A program made the translations under genes and the position numbers. The notes under the pieces were generated by a model that saw only the letters and a list, made by a program, of their open reading frames with translations, had not been told where the DNA came from and made no database searches. A stretch of DNA of 64,000 nt from Devosia sp. Root635 (lineage in GTDB: Bacteria > Pseudomonadota > Alphaproteobacteria > Rhizobiales > Devosiaceae): assembly GCF_001427605.1 (NCBI RefSeq), contig NZ_LMGZ01000021.1, forward strand, positions 124,001-188,000. Direction: 5' to 3'. The first letter of the stretch is position 1; every line of letters starts with the position of its first letter. Shown here piece after piece: positions 61,967-64,000 of the stretch.

Positions 61967-63298
61967 TTGCGCAGCCTTGCCGTGACCACAGACTCCGCCT
62001 TGCCGCCCGCCGCCCGATCGCGCCTGGACATTGCCATCGGCGCGCGCCTGCAGCGCCTGTGCGACCTGCTCGGCATTGCGGGGGCTCGGCTGAGCGATAT
62101 GGCACCCGACGGTCTGAACGTGGTGGCATCTGCCGGCGCCGAGGCGGGTCTGGCGGCGCTTGAAGCGCCGCTGACCGCGACCAGCCAGCCCCTGGTCATT
62201 GCCGATGCCGGCCTGCTTGCGGTTCGCTTCTATGCCGGCATTGCCCTGCCCGCCGAGGGTGATCGCCCGGCCCGGCTGCTGAGCCTGTTCGATCCACGGC
62301 CCCGCAGCCCTGGCATGGCCACCACCATTGCCGCCCTTGCGGGCGAAGTGCTGGCGGCGGCGACCGTGGCGCGCCAGCGCCGCCAGATCGAGGCGCAGTC
62401 GCAGACCATTGCCGATTATGCGGCGCTGGAAGACCAGCGGCGAACCCTGTTCGACCGTGCTTCGGCCACGGCGCGCATAGGCATCTGGCAATGCAATCTT
62501 GCCGACAACAGCCTGACCTGGACCAATGGCGTCTACGATCTGTTCGAGGTACCCCGCGACACCCCGGTCACGCGGGACATGACACTGGCGCTCTATACCG
62601 AAGCGTCGCGGCTGGAAATGGAGGCAGCCCGCGCCGTGGCCATCGCCACCTGTTCCGACTTTTCGCTCGATTGCGAAATCATCACCGCCAGGGGCACGCG
62701 CCGCTGGATGCGGCTGACAGGCGCGGTGGAAAGCCGCGACGGGGTGGCCCATCGCATTTTCGGCATGAAGCAGGATATTACCGAAGAAAAGCTCATGGCC
62801 GACCGCACCCGCTATCTCGCCGAATTCGACGTGATGACCGGCCTGGCCAATCGCAGCCTGTTTCAGGCCAGCCTCACCGCACTCGATGAGGGGCGCGAAG
62901 CCATCGGCGCGCTGCTGCTCGTCGATCTCGATGGCTTCAAGCAGGTCAACGACACCTATGGCCACGCCATCGGCGATGAATGTCTCAAGGAAGCGGCGCT
63001 GCGGCTGCTCGACAGTTGCAACGGCGCGGGTCTCGTCGCCCGCATCGGCGGCGACGAATTCGCGGTTCTGCTCGATACCGGCACGCCCCCGCGCGATGTG
63101 GAAATCCTGGCCGACGGCATTGTCGGCGTGATGCGCCGGCCCGTCAGCCGGCTGGGCAGGACCCTGCGGCTCGGCGCCTCGGTAGGGGTTGCCCATTATC
63201 GTGGCGGATCGTCGGACGACCTGTTCCGTCAGGCCGACATGGCGCTTTACGCCGCCAAGGCTGCCGGCCGCGACGCCAGCCGCGTTTTCGCGGCTTAG
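61967..63298 (+). CDS. PAS-GGDEF diguanylate cyclase
   Basis: Encodes 443 residues: a GAF-like N-terminal part (1-130), a coiled coil (130-155), a PAS domain (about 160-275; SATARIGIWQCNLADNSLTWTNG...KQDITEEKLM), then a GGDEF domain with GGDEF intact at 361-365 (ARIGGDEFAVLL). The RxxD inhibitory site is absent. Makes cyclic di-GMP from GTP. TTG start with AGGAG 7 bases upstream. Confidence 0.9.
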   Translation: MRSLAVTTDSALPPAARSRLDIAIGARLQRLCDLLGIAGARLSDMAPDGLNVVASAGAEAGLAALEAPLTATSQPLVIADAGLLAVRFYAGIALPAEGDRPARLLSLFDPRPRSPGMATTIAALAGEVLAAATVARQRRQIEAQSQTIADYAALEDQRRTLFDRASATARIGIWQCNLADNSLTWTNGVYDLFEVPRDTPVTRDMTLALYTEASRLEMEAARAVAIATCSDFSLDCEIITARGTRRWMRLTGAVESRDGVAHRIFGMKQDITEEKLMADRTRYLAEFDVMTGLANRSLFQASLTALDEGREAIGALLLVDLDGFKQVNDTYGHAIGDECLKEAALRLLDSCNGAGLVARIGGDEFAVLLDTGTPPRDVEILADGIVGVMRRPVSRLGRTLRLGASVGVAHYRGGSSDDLFRQADMALYAAKAAGRDASRVFAA

Positions 63299-63316
63299 GT
63301 TGCTGCTGCTGGCAAG

Positions 63317-63444
63317 TGCCACGCCTCGTGGTTCGAGGGTCGCTACGCTCCCGCCTCACCATGAGGCTACTGAAAGTTCGATGTATCAACAGCCCTCATG
63401 GTGAGGTGCGCTTCTTCAGCGCCTCGAACCACGAGGGCGTAGCA
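63317..63444. repeat. 130-bp inverted-repeat element, copy 5
   Basis: TGCCACGCCTCGTGGTTCGA starts the left arm; the right arm ends ACCACGAGGGCGTAGCA. The spacer TCGATGTATCAACAG is shared with the copy at 38049. Located between the converging diguanylate cyclase and ssb genes. Confidence 0.92.
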
Positions 63445-63473
63445 CCGGGCCCGGCAACCTCTCCGATAAAGCA

Positions 63474-63494
63474 GAGGCGCCCACCGGGCGCCTC
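63474..63494 (-). terminator. Hairpin after ssb
   Basis: GAGGCGCCC (63474-63482) and GGGCGCCTC (63486-63494) form a perfect 9-bp stem with a 3-base loop, 12 bases beyond the ssb stop. On the minus strand TGCTTTATC follows, a weak T tract. Confidence 0.65.
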
Positions 63495-63506
63495 CCAATC
63501 CCGCCC

Positions 63507-64000
63507 TCAGAACGGAATATCGTCGTCCATGCCGCCCGGCTCGAAGGCCGGGGCGCTGGGCCGCGGACGTTGTCCGCCGCCACCGCCATTATTGTTGTCG
63601 CGCACGCCGCGGAAACCGGTGTCGCCACCGCCATAGCCACCGCCGGCATTGTCGCCCTCGCCGCGGCCATCGAGCAGGGTCATGTTCGAGTTAAAACCCT
63701 GCAGCACGATTTCGGTGCTGTACTTGTCGGCGCCCGACTGGTCCTGCCACTTGCGGGTCTGCAGCTGGCCTTCGAGATAGACCTTGCTGCCCTTCTTCAG
63801 GTAGCTCTCGGCCACGCGCGCCAGCCCTTCCGAGAAGATCACCACGCGGTGCCACTCGGTCTTTTCGCGGCGCTCGCCGGTATTCTTGTCTTTCCAGTTC
63901 TCGGAGGTGGCGACGCTGAGATTGACCACCTTGCCACCGCTGGGGAGATTGCGCACCTCGGGATCGGCGCCGAGATTGCCGACCAGGATGACCTTGTTCA
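63507..64000 (-). CDS. ssb: Single-stranded DNA-binding protein, 5' end outside the window
   Basis: The visible 164 codons include most of the OB fold ([51 protein letters not shown]), a Gly-rich linker with repeated GGG, and the C-terminal DDDIPF tip that binds partner proteins. Only the first one or two residues lie beyond 64000. Coats single-stranded DNA in replication and repair. Confidence 0.95.
   Translation of the reverse strand, partial: NKVILVGNLGADPEVRNLPSGGKVVNLSVATSENWKDKNTGERREKTEWHRVVIFSEGLARVAESYLKKGSKVYLEGQLQTRKWQDQSGADKYSTEIVLQGFNSNMTLLDGRGEGDNAGGGYGGGDTGFRGVRDNNNGGGGGQRPRPSAPAFEPGGMDDDIPF

Overview
The window looks like chromosome of a high-GC alphaproteobacterium of the Hyphomicrobiales (Rhizobiales), plausibly Devosia or a relative. 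The order gyrA-coaD-two peptidyl-prolyl isomerases-queA-tgt, an ssb gene nearby, recG next to glmS-glmU, the sdhE-mfd pair, an IalB-family protein, a ScfR-type regulator and dense palindromic intergenic repeats all point that way. The genus is inferred from overall protein character, not proven. There is no phage, transposase, CRISPR array or recognisable defence locus.

Region by region. 1-10 kb: a truncated MFS transporter, an MTA/SAH nucleosidase-like gene, small envelope proteins (SleB-type hydrolase lipoprotein, DUF2076, DUF6636), a FliK-like protein overlapping a free-standing FlhB C-terminal protein, a GT2 glycosyltransferase, a FecR-domain protein, DUF1993 and a potassium channel with a zinc ribbon. 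10-15 kb: a transporter-histidine kinase, a small membrane protein and a receiver, all overlapping, followed by a ScfR-like regulator. 15-20.4 kb: a five-gene branched-chain-amino-acid-type ABC importer with a Tat-signal binding protein. 20.5-23 kb: the 5-oxoprolinase operon pxpB-pxpC-pxpA. 23-29 kb: small genes, a class-3-lipase-like protein, tRNA-Ser, quinone oxidoreductase, TerC, and two half-size YeeE/YedE proteins overlapping a flavin monooxygenase. 29-38 kb: IalB, mfd, sdhE, a YeiH/LysR divergent pair, recG. 38-50 kb: glmS-glmU, tRNA-Lys, map-pgi, tgt, queA, two cyclophilins, coaD, LysE. 50-64 kb: DUF805, cupin, gyrA, then about 9 kb of accessory genes (MFS-ArsR, VOC, HxlR-qorB, RND transporter, diguanylate cyclase) before ssb.

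The most interesting signals are: (i) a 130-bp inverted-repeat element present five times, mostly at 3' ends of genes; (ii) the kinase/receiver/ScfR block, where the ScfR-like regulator carries a segment that aligns in register with a histidine-kinase H-box helix; (iii) a queuine tRNA-ribosyltransferase that has lost three of the four classical zinc ligands; (iv) perfect palindromes in the arsR and yeiH/lysR divergent promoters; (v) a GyrA with Met at the position of E. coli Asp87. No complete, clearly undescribed system is proven here; the kinase/receiver/ScfR block is the best candidate.

Most starts were chosen by Shine-Dalgarno spacing, and several genes use GTG or TTG. Long open frames opposite real genes are common because of the GC content and were left out.
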